DNA from: Pedobacter roseus | GTDB taxonomy: Bacteria; Bacteroidota; Bacteroidia; Sphingobacteriales; Sphingobacteriaceae | Assembly: GCF_014395225.1 (NCBI RefSeq) | Contig: NZ_CP060723.1 | Span: 3,844,001-3,908,000 of the forward strand | Direction of reading: 5' to 3' | Length of the DNA stretch: 64,000 nucleotides | Shown: piece by piece, positions 9,137 through 16,468 of the stretch | How the letters are laid out: each line of letters starts with the position of its first letter | Numbering within the stretch: the first letter of the stretch is position 1 | Program-made: the position numbers and the translations under genes | The notes under the pieces: generated by a model | The model's database searches: none | What the model was told of the DNA's origin: nothing | Seen by the model: only the letters and a program-made list of their open reading frames with translations

Positions 9137-10141
9137 CTAACGGTAGATATACACATTTTTGCCCTTTACCGAATAATTGAAGTTTTCGATGAGTTTTAGC
9201 ACGTTTAAGGCTTCGGTAAGACTTTCTTTTTCGAAATGACCGGTAAACTGAATTGCTTTTAGTTCTGGTTCTTTAAAGTTTACTTTTATGCCATACCAGC
9301 GCTCAAAAAGCTTGGCTACTTCATCAAAACGGTTATTTTTAAAGATCAGTTCATGGTTAAGCCAGGCCGTTTCAACTATTTTATCTGCTCCTGCCCCGTT
9401 GAAAAGCGTCAGCTGACTTACGCTTCCTTTGCCATTAGATAAAATAAATTTATCATTCGGTTTTAAAATAAAAGTTTGGTCGCTATTATTTTCCAGCGAT
9501 ACCGATACCTTTCCCCTGATCAAAGTGGTTTCGGTAAAAGTATCGTTTTTGTAGGCTTTTACATCAAATTGAGTACCCAGCACTTTTATTGCTAGCTGTT
9601 CTGTATGTACGATAAATGGATGTGCCGCATCTTTTTGCACCTCAAAAAAGGCCTCACCCGACAGATAAACCTCCCTGGTATCATTTTTAAACCGGGCCGG
9701 ATATTTTAAGCTGCTGCCCGCATTGATTTTTACAGTAGAGCCATCGGCCAATACAATGGTTTTAACCTCAGCAGCTTTGGTTTGTACGCTTAATAAATCA
9801 GGTTGCGTAGAGAAAATGTTTCCCCGGTTGTAAAGGAGAACCGCAGCCAAAGCAATTGCTAAAACGGCAGCAATTTTTAGCCAGATGTAAGAAGATTTAC
9901 TTTTACGAACGATTAAATTCGATTCTCCTGGAATATTAATCTGGCTTTTGATCCGCTCAAAAACGGGATCTATATTTTCATCTTCAACAGTTTCAGACTC
10001 AAAATAGGTAAGTAACACATCATGTTCTTTTTTCAGCGCTGCATTATCGGCCAAAATCGATTTCAGCTCAATAGATTCATCCGGCGAAATTTCTCCGGCC
10101 AATTGTTTTCCAAGCAATTCTGTAAATCTTTGATCTGTCAT
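9137..10141 (-). CDS. FecR-family anti-sigma factor
   Basis: This inner-membrane anti-sigma factor would hold the ECF sigma factor encoded just upstream and release it when SusC1 binds its ligand. An N-terminal cytoplasmic part of about 85 residues is followed by one membrane helix at residues 86-104 (IWLKIAAVLAIALAAVLLY). The periplasmic FecR domain comes next (VLADGSTVKINAGSSLKYP, REVYLSGEAFFEV, VLGTQFDVKAY). The C-terminal DUF4974-like part ends in FNYSVKGKNVYIYR. The length of 334 residues is usual. It lies 47 bases after the sigma gene and 33 bases before susC1, so the four genes are very likely one unit. Confidence 0.93.
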   Translation of the reverse strand: MTDQRFTELLGKQLAGEISPDESIELKSILADNAALKKEHDVLLTYFESETVEDENIDPVFERIKSQINIPGESNLIVRKSKSSYIWLKIAAVLAIALAAVLLYNRGNIFSTQPDLLSVQTKAAEVKTIVLADGSTVKINAGSSLKYPARFKNDTREVYLSGEAFFEVQKDAAHPFIVHTEQLAIKVLGTQFDVKAYKNDTFTETTLIRGKVSVSLENNSDQTFILKPNDKFILSNGKGSVSQLTLFNGAGADKIVETAWLNHELIFKNNRFDEVAKLFERWYGIKVNFKEPELKAIQFTGHFEKESLTEALNVLKLIENFNYSVKGKNVYIYR

Positions 10142-10181
10142 TTTGTGTTCCGTCCTTTATGATATGTTCCTTTTTATGAGA

Positions 10182-10193
10182 AAATTGCCTACA
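10182..10193 (-). promoter_or_regulatory. TGTAGGCAATTT motif upstream of fecR
   Basis: The motif overlaps the stop codon of the sigma gene and lies about 40 bases before the fecR start. The same word occurs at 10894 and 24273 on the plus strand, ahead of two other genes of the glycan region. The downstream element shared by those two sites (GnTCTT) is not seen here, so its promoter role is less certain. Confidence 0.35.
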
Positions 10194-10830
10194 AGAAATA
10201 TAAAAAAGATAAAGTTCCCACTAAGATAACCAGCGAGATCATTTTTCCAAGCTTTTTTTCATCTGTACCACTGTCTTTTAAAGGTTGCAGCACAATCCGC
10301 AGTTTTGCGATGGCCCTGAACAATTGTGTTTGCACCGTTCGTGGTGAAATATTCAACAGTTCGGCCACCTCCTTATATTTCATTCCGCTTTCTTTGATCA
10401 GCCTGAAAACCGTTGCTGCCTGTGGCGCCAAACCTGCAATGGCCAGGTCGAGTTGCCTGTGCAGTTCTTTGGTCTCGATAATATATTCGGGGGTTTGCAT
10501 ATTCACCGAAACATCATCTTCTGTATCAACTAAATCGATAAACGTAACCGATGAATTTTTTTTAAGGTATTTAAGTGATTGATTTTTTACCGCGATAAAA
10601 AAGTAGCTTTCAGGATTGAGCACATGGGTACTTTCCTTCCGGTTTTCCCAACATTTAACAAATACTTCAGTAACAATATCTTCCGCAGCCTGCCTGTCGG
10701 TTACATAATAAATGGAAAATTTAAGCAGCCTGCCATACAGAAAGCGATAAAGCTGCTCAAAGGACGTTATATCATCTTCGAGACAAATCTTCTTCCATAA
10801 AACGACTAGATCTGGCTTGACTGCTTTCAA
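10189..10830 (-). CDS. ECF RNA polymerase sigma-70 factor (FecI-like)
   Basis: The product would direct transcription of the linked susCD genes. Region 2 is visible as FEQLYRFLYGRLLKFSIYYV and DRQAAEDIVTEVFVKCWENR. Region 4 is EVAELLNISPRTVQTQLFRAIAKLR, a helix-turn-helix. The frame is open up to an ATG at 10953, but the extra residues do not look sigma-like and overlap a putative promoter for the divergent kinase. There is no later ATG, so a TTG at 10830 (or 10851) is my best start, giving about 213 residues. The last 17 residues (MISLVILVGTLSFLYFL) are strongly hydrophobic, an unusual tail that could tether the protein to the membrane. FecR follows by 47 bases. Confidence 0.88.
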   Translation of the reverse strand: MKAVKPDLVVLWKKICLEDDITSFEQLYRFLYGRLLKFSIYYVTDRQAAEDIVTEVFVKCWENRKESTHVLNPESYFFIAVKNQSLKYLKKNSSVTFIDLVDTEDDVSVNMQTPEYIIETKELHRQLDLAIAGLAPQAATVFRLIKESGMKYKEVAELLNISPRTVQTQLFRAIAKLRIVLQPLKDSGTDEKKLGKMISLVILVGTLSFLYFL

Positions 10831-10893
10831 CTTGGTTAGTTTTTGAATCAAATGTAAGGTAATAAAAAATATTTCATAAAAAAATCTTGCTGC

Positions 10894-10924
10894 TGTAGGC
10901 AATTTGACAAAAAAAAGGGTTCTT
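10894..10924 (+). promoter_or_regulatory. putative ECF-type promoter for the ROK kinase
   Basis: TGTAGGCAATTTG is followed, sixteen bases after GTAGGCAA, by GTTCTT. The site at 24273 has the same first block and GCTCTT at exactly the same distance. The kinase start is 55 bases downstream. The link to the local ECF sigma factor is inference. Confidence 0.4.
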
Positions 10925-10978
10925 CTTTTAGTGCCCTTCCCGGCACAAGCCATTTATAGATCTATAGAAGCAGAAGCA

Positions 10979-11875
10979 ATGAATAAAATCAATTATGTGC
11001 TGGGCATTGATATTGGGGGATCGCATATTACCGCGGCCGTAATCGATATGCAACAACGAAACATCCTTAAAAAGTCTTTTACCCGCGAACGTGTAGATTC
11101 GCATGGCGCAACCCAGCAAATTATCAAAACATGGGCCGATAACATCAAAGCGGCCTATAAAAAAGTTGACCAGGAAATTGGCTGTTTGGGCATTGCCATG
11201 CCCGGTCCTTTCGATTACGAAAATGGTATTTCTTATATTGCCGGAAACGATAAATATGCTGCATTTTATGGGCTCAACGTTAAAGAAATGTTGGCCAGCG
11301 AACTGCAGATCAGCAGCGATCAGATTTTATTGAGTAATGATGCTTCCTGTTTTTTAGCAGGCGAAGTTTTTGCGGGCGAAGCCCGTAATTACGCCAACCT
11401 CATCGGGATCACCTTAGGTACCGGTTTGGGCAGCGCGGTATGCGCAGAAGGAAAAATTACAGATGCCAATTTGTGGTGTGCCCCTTTTTTGGATGGCATA
11501 GCCGAAGATTACCTCTCTACACGATGGTTTTTAAAACGTTATTACGAGCTTAGCGGATTAAACATTTTAAATGTTCGCGAACTTACCCTGCTTTACGACG
11601 AAAGTCCAACGGTGCGAAAAGTATTTACAGAGTTTAGCCAAAACCTTGGACTTTTTTTAAAAGGTTTTCAACAGGATAATGCAGCAGAGGCGATAATAAT
11701 TGGCGGTAATATTGCCAATGCTTCCAGTCGTTTTATCCCCGGAGTGATTAAATACCTTCAATCGCAAGGCATTAATTGCCCGATCCATATTTCCGAACTG
11801 AATGAAGATGCTGCCCTTGTTGGCGCTGCAGGCTGCTGGGCTAAGGAGAATAAAGAAGCAGCGGAAAAAATATAA
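10979..11875 (+). CDS. ROK-family sugar kinase-like protein
   Basis: The protein has the ROK fold signatures: phosphate-binding LGIDIGGSHITAAVID at the N-terminus, LGIAMPGPFDYENG, LLSNDASCFLAGE with the likely catalytic Asp, and the GITLGTGLGSAVCAEG loop. The expected zinc motif (CxCGxxGCxE) after this loop is absent; the place is taken by NLWCAPFLDGIAEDYLS. The frame could begin at 10904, but MNKINYVLGID at 10979 starts the domain directly. It would phosphorylate a hexose in the cytoplasm. In this context mannose is plausible, feeding the isomerase-like gene at 13082. It is divergent from the sigma gene and convergent with gntR. Sugar specificity is not visible. Confidence 0.85.
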   Translation: MNKINYVLGIDIGGSHITAAVIDMQQRNILKKSFTRERVDSHGATQQIIKTWADNIKAAYKKVDQEIGCLGIAMPGPFDYENGISYIAGNDKYAAFYGLNVKEMLASELQISSDQILLSNDASCFLAGEVFAGEARNYANLIGITLGTGLGSAVCAEGKITDANLWCAPFLDGIAEDYLSTRWFLKRYYELSGLNILNVRELTLLYDESPTVRKVFTEFSQNLGLFLKGFQQDNAAEAIIIGGNIANASSRFIPGVIKYLQSQGINCPIHISELNEDAALVGAAGCWAKENKEAAEKI

Positions 11876-11959
11876 ATGAAGCACAGGCCTGAGCGTTAAT
11901 TTATTTTATAAACCAATATTATCGACAGGAAAGTATATTATGCTAGCCCCTCTGCGATA

Positions 11960-12030
11960 CGTCATTCCCAACTTTGATTGGGAATCTTAATGTAATATGC
12001 TTTAAGATTCCCGCCTGCGCGGGAATGACG
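11960..12030. repeat. GTCATTCCC palindromic repeat, copy A
   Basis: The element starts CGTCATTCCC and ends GGGAATGACG, with inner arms GGGAATCTTAA and TTTAAGATTCCC. Related copies are at 14930 and 18879 (inverted). It sits between two convergent genes and could form a long hairpin. Confidence 0.85.
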
Positions 12031-12086
12031 ATCGCACTAATGCCTTTTGTCTATTATAGTCTTGTTAAAGATTCTTTTATCATTAA

Positions 12087-12818
12087 TTACGCATCACGCC
12101 TGCTCTCCACCGTATAAACAAAACTATCTGCCAGGTAATAGCCCAAATTATATTCGATGGGCCGGTCGCCCTGGTCAAAAACATAACGTTTTCTAAAAAG
12201 CAAAGGGCTTCCAACTTCTACATCCAGTTTCGAAGCAATAAATTTATCGGCAGCTTTAGCGCTTATTTCTTCTTTTGATAGATCAGCAATGATGGAATGG
12301 TCTTTCTCCAAAATCTCGTACAGCGGACGTTTAAAATCTTCGTCGCCTGTAAGCCCGATGCGCGGGTGAAAATAAGAGATAAAATAAACAAAAGCCCCTT
12401 CTGCTTTCCCCCTCAAACGCTCTAACTTCAATACTTTTTTATCCGTAGCGATATCAAAAAAATGGGCCAGTTTCTCATCAGGGAATACCCAGCTGATGTG
12501 AAGTTCGAAATTCTTGATCGGAATGCCTCTTGCCTGCATTTCTTGCGAAAAACTTAACCAATTACTCGCTTTAGAGCTAACCGAAACTTCTGCAACCTTG
12601 GTACCGATGCCTTTTTTGCGAATCAGCAAACCTTCATAAACCAGTTTATTTAATGCTTGCCTAAGGGTGGTTCTGGATATTGCCAATTGTTTAGCCATGT
12701 CGACCTCATTCGGCAGAAATTTGGTGGCATATTCGGGATCTTTAATCAGGTTCCGCAATAATTCTTCTGCCTGAATGTGTAAAGGCACAGGGCTTTTATG
12801 ATCAATTGAAAATTTCAT
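12087..12818 (-). CDS. GntR-family transcriptional regulator, HutC/UTRA type
   Basis: An N-terminal winged helix (PLHIQAEELLRNLI, PNEVDMAKQLAISRTTLRQALNKLVYEGLL, KKGIGTKVAE) is joined to a C-terminal UTRA effector domain (KVLKLERLRGKAEG, RPLYEILEKDHSI, GSPLLFRKRYVFDQGDRPIEYNLGYY). UTRA domains usually bind a sugar phosphate or similar small ligand. I use the ATG at 12818 (MKFSIDHKSPVP); the ATG at 12833 is also possible, while the one at 12872 lies inside the predicted promoter. It is divergent from the isomerase-like gene. A palindrome TATGT-N4-A(C/T)ATA occurs in front of both and at two further mannosidase-region promoters, so it probably controls the mannose genes and itself. Confidence 0.92.
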   Translation of the reverse strand: MKFSIDHKSPVPLHIQAEELLRNLIKDPEYATKFLPNEVDMAKQLAISRTTLRQALNKLVYEGLLIRKKGIGTKVAEVSVSSKASNWLSFSQEMQARGIPIKNFELHISWVFPDEKLAHFFDIATDKKVLKLERLRGKAEGAFVYFISYFHPRIGLTGDEDFKRPLYEILEKDHSIIADLSKEEISAKAADKFIASKLDVEVGSPLLFRKRYVFDQGDRPIEYNLGYYLADSFVYTVESRRDA

Positions 12819-12869
12819 TTTTTTATCATGCATCTCTTTAGGCAACAAGAAATGCGAAATGCATCCTAG

Positions 12870-12917
12870 CAAAGATAAAAAAAGCGCTTATAAACAGAAA
12901 CATTATGTATGTATATA
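12870..12917 (-). promoter_or_regulatory. gntR promoter with operator
   Basis: On the minus strand the -7 element TATCTTTG lies at 12870-12877. Nineteen bases upstream is TTTC, a one-mismatch -33 element. The palindrome TATGT-ATGT-ATATA lies at 12904-12917, just upstream, and has one mismatch to the consensus TATGT-N4-ACATA. Confidence 0.55.
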
Positions 12918-13030
12918 GCCTTTAAAGTAAAACGATATTTTCAGATCACTTCTCCTGGAAATAATTAGATCAACCTAAATCAAAGCCTTATTGAAACAGA
13001 AAATAAGAATTATTTTAAAATATTAGGATA

Positions 13031-13054
13031 TATGTACATACATATATACATTTG
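13031..13054 (+). promoter_or_regulatory. GntR operator overlapping the isomerase-gene promoter
   Basis: The perfect palindrome TATGT-ACAT-ACATA lies at 13031-13044. The -7 element TACATTTG at 13047-13054 follows within three bases. The -33 element is weak. A repressor bound here would cover the promoter of the gene at 13082. Confidence 0.6.
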
Positions 13055-13081
13055 TTATAAAACAATGATATTGTCCAATTT

Positions 13082-14908
13082 ATGGAAGTAAAAAATAACG
13101 TTCAGGAAACACCCGTAATTAACAAATGGAGAAAAAGCGGTGAAAGGATTTTGCCAGAAAAGATTGATCATTTTAATCAACCCGAAAATGGCTATAACCT
13201 GTACCCTGTACATCCTTTAGGCAACAACAAAATATTTAATGATTATTCGTCACTGGCATCTTGGATTATTGAACAGGAAACGGTAATTATTGATGGTTAT
13301 ATAGGCGTTTTCTGGCAAGAGGTAGAATTGCTTTTGCAACAGGAGTTTGAGAAAAAGAATGTAAAGGTTAACTGGATCCGTTTCTCAGACCATATCAAGC
13401 CAACCCACGAAATTGCTCAATTGGTCAATCCTTTTCTGGGAGAAACCAAAAGCGTTTGGGGCAAAAAATCCACCCTCCAACTCGAAGATTTTTTTGAAAG
13501 CGGGTACCGCTCTATCCAACCCGATGTTGAATGCGAAGTAAATATTGTAATCGGAATCGGTGCTGCATTAATCGATTGGAATGCCCCTATCATTTACCTC
13601 GAAATCCCTAAAAACGAAATTCAGTACCGAATGCGTGCCAACGCGCTTAGCAACCTCGGGGCAGATAAGCCCGCAAGTGCTGCTGAAATGTACAAAAGAT
13701 TTTATTTTGTAGATTGGGTGGTACTTAATGACCATAAAGCTCAAATTTTAAATGGGATCAGTCTGGTTGCCGATGTACAACATAAAAGTTCAGTAAATTG
13801 GGTTATAGCAAAAGACCTGAAAGAAGGCTTAAAACACATTAGTCAATCTCTATTCCGTGTTCGGCCGTGGTTTGAAGCCGGCGCGTGGGGTGGCCATTGG
13901 TTACAGGAAAACATTGAGGGGCTCAATAAAAACGAAGTAAACTACGCCTGGTCTTTTGAACTTATTGTGCCTGAAAATGGCATTGTTTTCGAAAGTAATG
14001 GTAACCTGCTGGAAGTTGCCTTTGATTTTTTAATGTTAACCGAAAATCAATCGGTACTGGGCAAACATTCATCAATTTTCGGAACTGAATTTCCGATCAG
14101 ATTTGACTTTCTGGATACCATGGATGGCGGAAATCTTTCTGTTCAATGCCACCCATCGTTAAAATACATTAGGGAAGAATTTGGTGAAAACATTACCCAG
14201 GATGAAACTTACTATATTTTGGAGTGTAATGAGGATGCTAAAGTTTACCTGGGTTTCCAGGAAGATATTAACCCGATTGAATTTAATAAGGCATTAATTA
14301 ATAGTCAGCAATTAAGCCAGGAAATAGACATCGAAAAGTATGTGCAGGTACACGATGCGAAAAAACATGATCTTTTTTTAATTCCAAATAGCACGGTGCA
14401 TAGTGCCGGAGCCAATAACTTAGTACTCGAGATTAGTGCAACACCCTACATCTTTACCTTTAAAATGTACGATTGGCTCCGTTTGGGATTAGATGGCCAG
14501 CCGCGGCCCATTAATATTGAACATGCTTTTAAAAACCTAAATTTCGATAGAAAAGGAATTGTGGTTACTGATACCCTGATTGCTAAACCAGCAGTGATTG
14601 AAAAAGGGGAAGACTGGGCGTTAATTCACCTTCCAACCCATCAGGAACATTTTTATGATGTTCACCGACTGGAATTCGATACGGAGATTACAGTAAAAAC
14701 AAACGATGTTTGTCATATACTGATGCTTGTAGAAGGTTCTTCCATCAAAGTAAAAAATAAAGATGGCCAGGTTACTGATTTTCACTATGCAGAAACTTTT
14801 GTAATTCCTGCCGCAGCCGAAAGTTATACGCTAATTAATACCGGTGTGGGCAGGGCAAAAGTAATTAAGGCTTTTGTAAAAGATGACGTGAATTTTGGGG
14901 CGCTGTAA
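13082..14908 (+). CDS. class I mannose-6-phosphate isomerase-like protein with extra N-terminal domain
   Basis: The C-terminal half (about residues 265-608) is a type I phosphomannose isomerase cupin. It keeps zinc-site residues in the motifs NLSVQCHP (Gln355, His357), DETYY (Glu375) and STVHSAG (His440), and ends in a second cupin. The expected reaction is mannose-6-phosphate to fructose-6-phosphate in the cytoplasm. The first ~260 residues are not part of a standard isomerase. They contain ETVIIDGYIGVFW where a P-loop kinase would have its nucleotide loop, and APIIYLEIPKNEIQYRMR, which reminds me of nucleoside-kinase-like proteins, but no GxxxxGK is present. It is divergent from gntR, shares its operator type and precedes the sugar porter. 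Confidence 0.85.
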   Translation: MEVKNNVQETPVINKWRKSGERILPEKIDHFNQPENGYNLYPVHPLGNNKIFNDYSSLASWIIEQETVIIDGYIGVFWQEVELLLQQEFEKKNVKVNWIRFSDHIKPTHEIAQLVNPFLGETKSVWGKKSTLQLEDFFESGYRSIQPDVECEVNIVIGIGAALIDWNAPIIYLEIPKNEIQYRMRANALSNLGADKPASAAEMYKRFYFVDWVVLNDHKAQILNGISLVADVQHKSSVNWVIAKDLKEGLKHISQSLFRVRPWFEAGAWGGHWLQENIEGLNKNEVNYAWSFELIVPENGIVFESNGNLLEVAFDFLMLTENQSVLGKHSSIFGTEFPIRFDFLDTMDGGNLSVQCHPSLKYIREEFGENITQDETYYILECNEDAKVYLGFQEDINPIEFNKALINSQQLSQEIDIEKYVQVHDAKKHDLFLIPNSTVHSAGANNLVLEISATPYIFTFKMYDWLRLGLDGQPRPINIEHAFKNLNFDRKGIVVTDTLIAKPAVIEKGEDWALIHLPTHQEHFYDVHRLEFDTEITVKTNDVCHILMLVEGSSIKVKNKDGQVTDFHYAETFVIPAAAESYTLINTGVGRAKVIKAFVKDDVNFGAL

Positions 14909-14929
14909 TATAAGTGTTGACTAGCGGAT

Positions 14930-14999
14930 CGTCATTCCCAACTTGATTGGGAATCGTAATGCAAAATGCTTTAAGATTCCCGCCTGCGCGGGAAAGACG
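14930..14999. repeat. GTCATTCCC palindromic repeat, copy B
   Basis: This is the same element and orientation as copy A, with CGTCATTCCC at one end and GGGAAAGACG at the other (one mismatch). It lies between the isomerase-like gene and the porter gene. Confidence 0.85.
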
Positions 15000-15053
15000 A
15001 CCTCCCTACTGACAATATGCTAGTAGTAATAAAAATTTAACCAATTATAAATT

Positions 15054-16457
15054 ATGAGTAAGCAAAAAAAAACCAGTGTGCTTTTAATAACGCTTGTAGC
15101 ATCTTTAGGTGGCTTTTTATTCGGCTTTGATATGGCCGTTATATCCGGGGTTTTACCCCTGGTACAAAAGCAATTTGCTTTAAGTGCATCACAGGAAGGA
15201 TGGTTCGTATCTTCTGCTTTGGTGGGTTGTATTATCGGTGTGGCCTTTTCAGGTGAGCTAAGCGATAGGTTCGGCAGGAAAAAACCATTAATTTTAACCG
15301 CTGTACTTTTTGTGGTATCTGCTATGGGCTGTGCATTATTCCCTAACCTCTCTGGTGTTATTGCTTTTCGGGTGCTAGGTGGTATTGGCATTGGTATCGC
15401 TTCAAATGTAGTCCCTCTTTACATTTCCGAAATTGCTCCCGCACAGATCAGGGGCAGATTGGTTACTTATTATCAATTTGCACTTACACTTGGCATTTTA
15501 GTCGCTTATTTGAGCAATGCGGCATTGTTGAACGGAGTTTCCGCTCAGCATGTTAATGCTTCGGCATTAAACAGCATATTTAACCAGGAAGTTTGGCGGG
15601 GTATGCTGGGCATGGGTGTACTGCCGGCAGTTTTGTTTTTGTTTGGTTTATTACTCATTCCAGAAAGCCCGAGGTGGTTGATACAAAAAGGCCGGACAGC
15701 AGAAGGCGCTTCAATTATCAGCAGCATTACCGGACAAACATTGCCTGAGATTCATCCGGAACAGTTTACAACAGAAAGCAACAATTCTAAAAGCTCTTAT
15801 AAAGAATTATTTGCGCCATCCATGCGCAAAGCATTATTAATCGGTATTTTATTACCGCTATTCTCTCAATTTAGTGGTATTAACGCTATTATATATTACG
15901 GACCAAGAATACTAGGTAATGCAGGCATCTCATTAAGCAATTCGCTGATCAGTCAGATTATTTTTGGCTTGGCAAATATGATTTTTACCCTGTTTGCCAT
16001 CTGGAAAGTAGATAGCTGGGGCAGAAGACCACTGTACCTTTATGGCACTGTAGGAGCGGCAGTTTCATTAATCCTTACCGGAATCTGTTTCTATTTTAAT
16101 GCCACTTCAAGCATTTGGCTTTTAGTATGTGTACTGGCATTTTTAGCCTGTTTTGCCTGTTCAATCGGACCATTAAAATTTGTAGTGGCTTCAGAGATAT
16201 TTCCTGGTGCCATACGAGGAAGAGCCCTGGCTATTAGCATTATGGTAATGTGGGTGGCCGATACCATTGTTGGCCAGATTACCCCTATTTTACTCAATCA
16301 AATTGGCAGTGCAGGTACTTTTTGGTTTTTCGCCTTTTTCTGTATCATCGCGTTTATTGTGGTTTATAAACTCTTGCCCGAAACCAAGGGAAAATCGCTT
16401 GAACAAATAGAAAACGACTGGAAAGAGGATAGCGATAAACCAGTATTTTTTCATTAA
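15054..16457 (+). CDS. MFS sugar porter (sugar:proton symporter family)
   Basis: This 467-residue protein has about twelve membrane helices and the sugar-porter signatures: GGFLFGFDMAVISG in helix 1, SDRFGRKKPL in loop 2-3, PESPRWLIQKGR before the central loop, QFSGINAIIYYGPRIL in helix 7, DSWGRRPLYL, and PETKGKSLEQIE at the C-terminus. It should import a monosaccharide across the inner membrane. It sits between the isomerase-like gene and a mannosidase whose start is 11 bases downstream, so mannose is the likely substrate. No separate GntR-type operator is seen in front, so it may be read from the promoter at 13031. Confidence 0.93.
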   Translation: MSKQKKTSVLLITLVASLGGFLFGFDMAVISGVLPLVQKQFALSASQEGWFVSSALVGCIIGVAFSGELSDRFGRKKPLILTAVLFVVSAMGCALFPNLSGVIAFRVLGGIGIGIASNVVPLYISEIAPAQIRGRLVTYYQFALTLGILVAYLSNAALLNGVSAQHVNASALNSIFNQEVWRGMLGMGVLPAVLFLFGLLLIPESPRWLIQKGRTAEGASIISSITGQTLPEIHPEQFTTESNNSKSSYKELFAPSMRKALLIGILLPLFSQFSGINAIIYYGPRILGNAGISLSNSLISQIIFGLANMIFTLFAIWKVDSWGRRPLYLYGTVGAAVSLILTGICFYFNATSSIWLLVCVLAFLACFACSIGPLKFVVASEIFPGAIRGRALAISIMVMWVADTIVGQITPILLNQIGSAGTFWFFAFFCIIAFIVVYKLLPETKGKSLEQIENDWKEDSDKPVFFH

Positions 16458-16468
16458 CAAATGAATTT

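Noticed and set aside
15020..15391. A 123-codon minus-strand frame
   Set aside because: It is antisense to the start of the sugar porter.
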